From Jiangella ureilytica (GTDB lineage Bacteria; Actinomycetota; Actinomycetes; Jiangellales; Jiangellaceae), in the NCBI RefSeq assembly GCF_004348545.1, contig NZ_SMKL01000058.1:1-39868 (forward strand): DNA of 39,868 nt, read 5' to 3'. Positions 38,178 through 39,868 of the stretch are shown here, one piece after another. The notes below the pieces were generated by a model. It saw only the letters and a list, made by a program, of their open reading frames with translations, had not been told where the DNA came from and made no database searches. Each line of letters opens with the position of its first letter. Within the stretch, counting starts at the first letter, position 1. Position numbers and translations under genes: made by a program.

Positions 38178-39560
38178 ATGGCAGAGGGCTCGGTCGTCGC
38201 CGGCGGAGTGGTCGCCGGGCGCACCAGGACGACGCCTGCGCGCACTCCCGGCGGCACGGGCGACAAGGGCGGCAAGAACGGCGTCAAGAAGTGGCTGCTG
38301 GGCATCGCGCTCCTCACGATCTTCGGCGTCGTGGGCGCGGCGTCCATCGCGTTCATCCCGGTCGCCACCGTCATGGCCCTCTGGTGCGAGATCACCGACC
38401 GCGCGCCGCTCGCCGAGTGCACCATGCAGCCGGGCGGCCAGGTCTGCACCGGCGAGGCCACCATGGCCAACGTCCCCGCGCCGTGGGCCGAGATCTTCAC
38501 CGCCGCCGGCGACGAGTTCAGCATCGACCCCGCGTTCCTGGCCGCGATCTACCTGACCGAGAACGGCAACGCCTGGAAGGACCTCGACACCGACTGGCCC
38601 AGCTCGCCGTGCTGCCACGGGCCCATGCAGTTCAACCTCGGTGCGGGCACCTGGGACGCGTACAAGTTCAGCGCCGACGGCGGCCCACCCGACTACATGG
38701 ATCCCTGGGACTCCATGTTCACCGCGGCCAACCTGTTCACCCATGCCGACGGCCTCTACGGCAGCGTCACACCCGACACCCCACTGGGCGAGGCCGGGCG
38801 GTGGGACCCGGGCACGTTCCTCTACTCCGCCGCCAGCTACAACGCCGGTCCGGCCGGCAACTGGAACAACCCCGAGACCCTCCGCTACGTCGACAACGTC
38901 CACGCCCTCGTCTCGTCCAACTTCACCCAGGGCGGCACCGGCAGCTACGGCGAGTACGCCACCTACCCGCCGCCGCACGGCATGGGCATCGGCGAGGGCG
39001 AAGGCGGCGAGGGCGACACCGGCGGCGGCTGGACCGGCTGCGGCGGCGGCACCAGCGGCGGCGGGCTCGACGGCGTCGTGCGCATCGCCGAGCAGGAGTA
39101 CGCCAAGGGCATCGTCGAGCAGCCGTTCGGCAGCAACTGCGGTCCCGTCATCTCCGACACCTACATCGCCAACGGCTGCGAGGAGTGGTGCGCCGACTTC
39201 GTCAGCTGGGTCTTCCACGAGGCCGACATCCCGTTCGAGGCCGAGCCCGGCACGCAGATGTACTTCTGGCGACATCCCTGGCAGATCCCCGCCGTCATCG
39301 GCATGAAGGCCTGGTTCGAGTCCGGCGGCCACGGCCAGGAGTTCATCCCCGTCGGCAGCGGCGGCCCCACGAAGCCGCCCCGGCCCGGTGACGTCATGAT
39401 CTACTCCGGGCACGTGAGCATCGTCGTCGAGGTCGACGAGGCCAACCGCACGCTGGTCACCGTCGGCGGCAACGAGAGCAACCGCATCACCCGCGCCAAC
39501 GGCACGTTCAGCATGGGCCCGAGCGGCCCCGTGGTCGGCTACGGGCGGATGAACCCATGA
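38178..39560 (+). CDS. VirB1/TcpG-like cell-wall hydrolase (lytic transglycosylase + CHAP)
   Basis: The 460-residue membrane-anchored protein is expected to open the peptidoglycan for the secretion channel. After a basic N-terminus and one helix (about 38-68) comes an SLT-like transglycosylase domain (about 100-245), with the catalytic glutamate in IYLTENGN (Glu128) and a HGPMQFN motif. A Gly-rich linker follows, then a CHAP amidase/endopeptidase domain (about 300-458) with Cys338 in CEEWCADFVSW and His412 in YSGHVSIVVEV. This two-enzyme layout is typical of Gram-positive conjugation hydrolases such as CwlT and TcpG. GGAGG precedes the ATG. Confidence 0.9.
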   Translation: MAEGSVVAGGVVAGRTRTTPARTPGGTGDKGGKNGVKKWLLGIALLTIFGVVGAASIAFIPVATVMALWCEITDRAPLAECTMQPGGQVCTGEATMANVPAPWAEIFTAAGDEFSIDPAFLAAIYLTENGNAWKDLDTDWPSSPCCHGPMQFNLGAGTWDAYKFSADGGPPDYMDPWDSMFTAANLFTHADGLYGSVTPDTPLGEAGRWDPGTFLYSAASYNAGPAGNWNNPETLRYVDNVHALVSSNFTQGGTGSYGEYATYPPPHGMGIGEGEGGEGDTGGGWTGCGGGTSGGGLDGVVRIAEQEYAKGIVEQPFGSNCGPVISDTYIANGCEEWCADFVSWVFHEADIPFEAEPGTQMYFWRHPWQIPAVIGMKAWFESGGHGQEFIPVGSGGPTKPPRPGDVMIYSGHVSIVVEVDEANRTLVTVGGNESNRITRANGTFSMGPSGPVVGYGRMNP

Positions 39561-39868
39561 TCCGCTCGCGCTCCTCGTTGCTGCTCGTCGGCGCCGCCGT
39601 GGTGCTGGCCGTCGTCGGCTTCCTGCTGATCCTCGGCGGTGGGGGCGACGACGGCGGCAGCACCGGTCCCGTGGGTGGCTCCGCGGGAGGACCGCCGGCG
39701 GAAGGTTCGTCCGCCGCCGCCACGTCCGCCGGCACCCGGCCGCCCGGCGACGACCCCGGCCAGGAGCCGGAGCCCGCCGGCTCCACCACGGCGGAACCTC
39801 AGCGGACGCCCTCGTCGACCAGCGAGGACGAGCCGCTCGAGCCGTCCGACACCCCGACCGCCCAGCCC
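39557..39868 (+). CDS. Membrane-anchored or secreted low-complexity protein (partial)
   Basis: Only the first 104 codons are in the window. The product starts MIRSRSSLLLVGAAVVLAVV, a signal-anchor, and then runs into a Gly/Ser/Pro/Glu-rich outside stretch. No domain is visible yet. The ATG overlaps the hydrolase stop (ATGA), so it is co-translated with it and is probably another surface part of the apparatus. Confidence 0.8.
   Translation, partial: MIRSRSSLLLVGAAVVLAVVGFLLILGGGGDDGGSTGPVGGSAGGPPAEGSSAAATSAGTRPPGDDPGQEPEPAGSTTAEPQRTPSSTSEDEPLEPSDTPTAQP

Noticed and set aside
27942-39868. Integrative conjugative element with defined ends
   Set aside because: No integrase, relaxase, tRNA-associated att repeat or compositional shift is visible in the window; the right side is unseen, so this is only unsupported, not excluded.

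Overview
This is the chromosomal replication-origin neighbourhood of a high-GC Gram-positive bacterium (Actinomycetota). The evidence is the actinobacterial core order recF-gnd-dnaN-dnaA-rpmH-rnpA-yidD-yidC-khpB-rsmG-parA-parB, DnaA boxes of the TTGTCCACA type, a gnd gene of the short type between dnaN and recF, and very high GC at third codon positions. A member of Jiangellales or a Nocardioides-like actinomycete would fit, but that placement is inference.

Layout. 1-5063: recF (cut by the window edge), gnd, dnaN, the likely oriC (2874-3300) and dnaA, all leftward, then a divergent region with more DnaA boxes. 5297-10715: rpmH, rnpA, yidD, yidC, khpB/jag, rsmG, parA and parB, rightward, with two perfect parS sites (one before rsmG, one inside parB). 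A hairpin at 10720-10746 ends this run against the leftward ddl, aminotransferase and cwlM-like amidase genes (10747-14350). 14518-15989: a rightward lipoprotein/secreted-protein pair ending in a strong hairpin (16013-16051).

16068-26500: a leftward Flp/Tad pilus locus. In transcription order it encodes a small RHH-like protein, CpaB, TadZ, TadA, TadB, TadC, Flp pilin, two TadE-like and one TadG-like pseudopilin, and finally a 1083-residue membrane protein that fuses two LysM domains to a SARP-type DNA-binding/BTAD region. 26888-27688 is a leftward gene for a possible divergent sigma-like regulator. 27942-39868 (running off the edge) is a rightward type IV secretion-like locus with VirB8/TcpC-, TcpE-, VirB4-, VirB6- and VirB1-like (SLT+CHAP) proteins. 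It also holds a DnaJ-domain membrane protein, a YbjN-domain protein and several unknowns. No relaxase, coupling protein, integrase or att site is visible, so this looks like a resident export machine rather than an obvious integrative element, within the limits of the window.

The most notable observation is a bipartite promoter-like motif, (C/T)GTCACA(A/G)-N17-CCTAC, found four times with an identical spacer. It precedes the flp pilin gene (minus strand, 20954-20925), the first gene of the T4SS-like operon (27878-27907), the YbjN gene (37411-37440) and the SLT/CHAP hydrolase gene (38096-38125). In two cases the distance to the start codon is the same 34 nt. This suggests that one alternative sigma factor (or one activator) co-controls the pilin and the secretion apparatus. 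The divergent region between the sigma-like gene and the T4SS operon also carries four exact CTTGCCCG octamers spaced 12, 33 and 32 bp apart.
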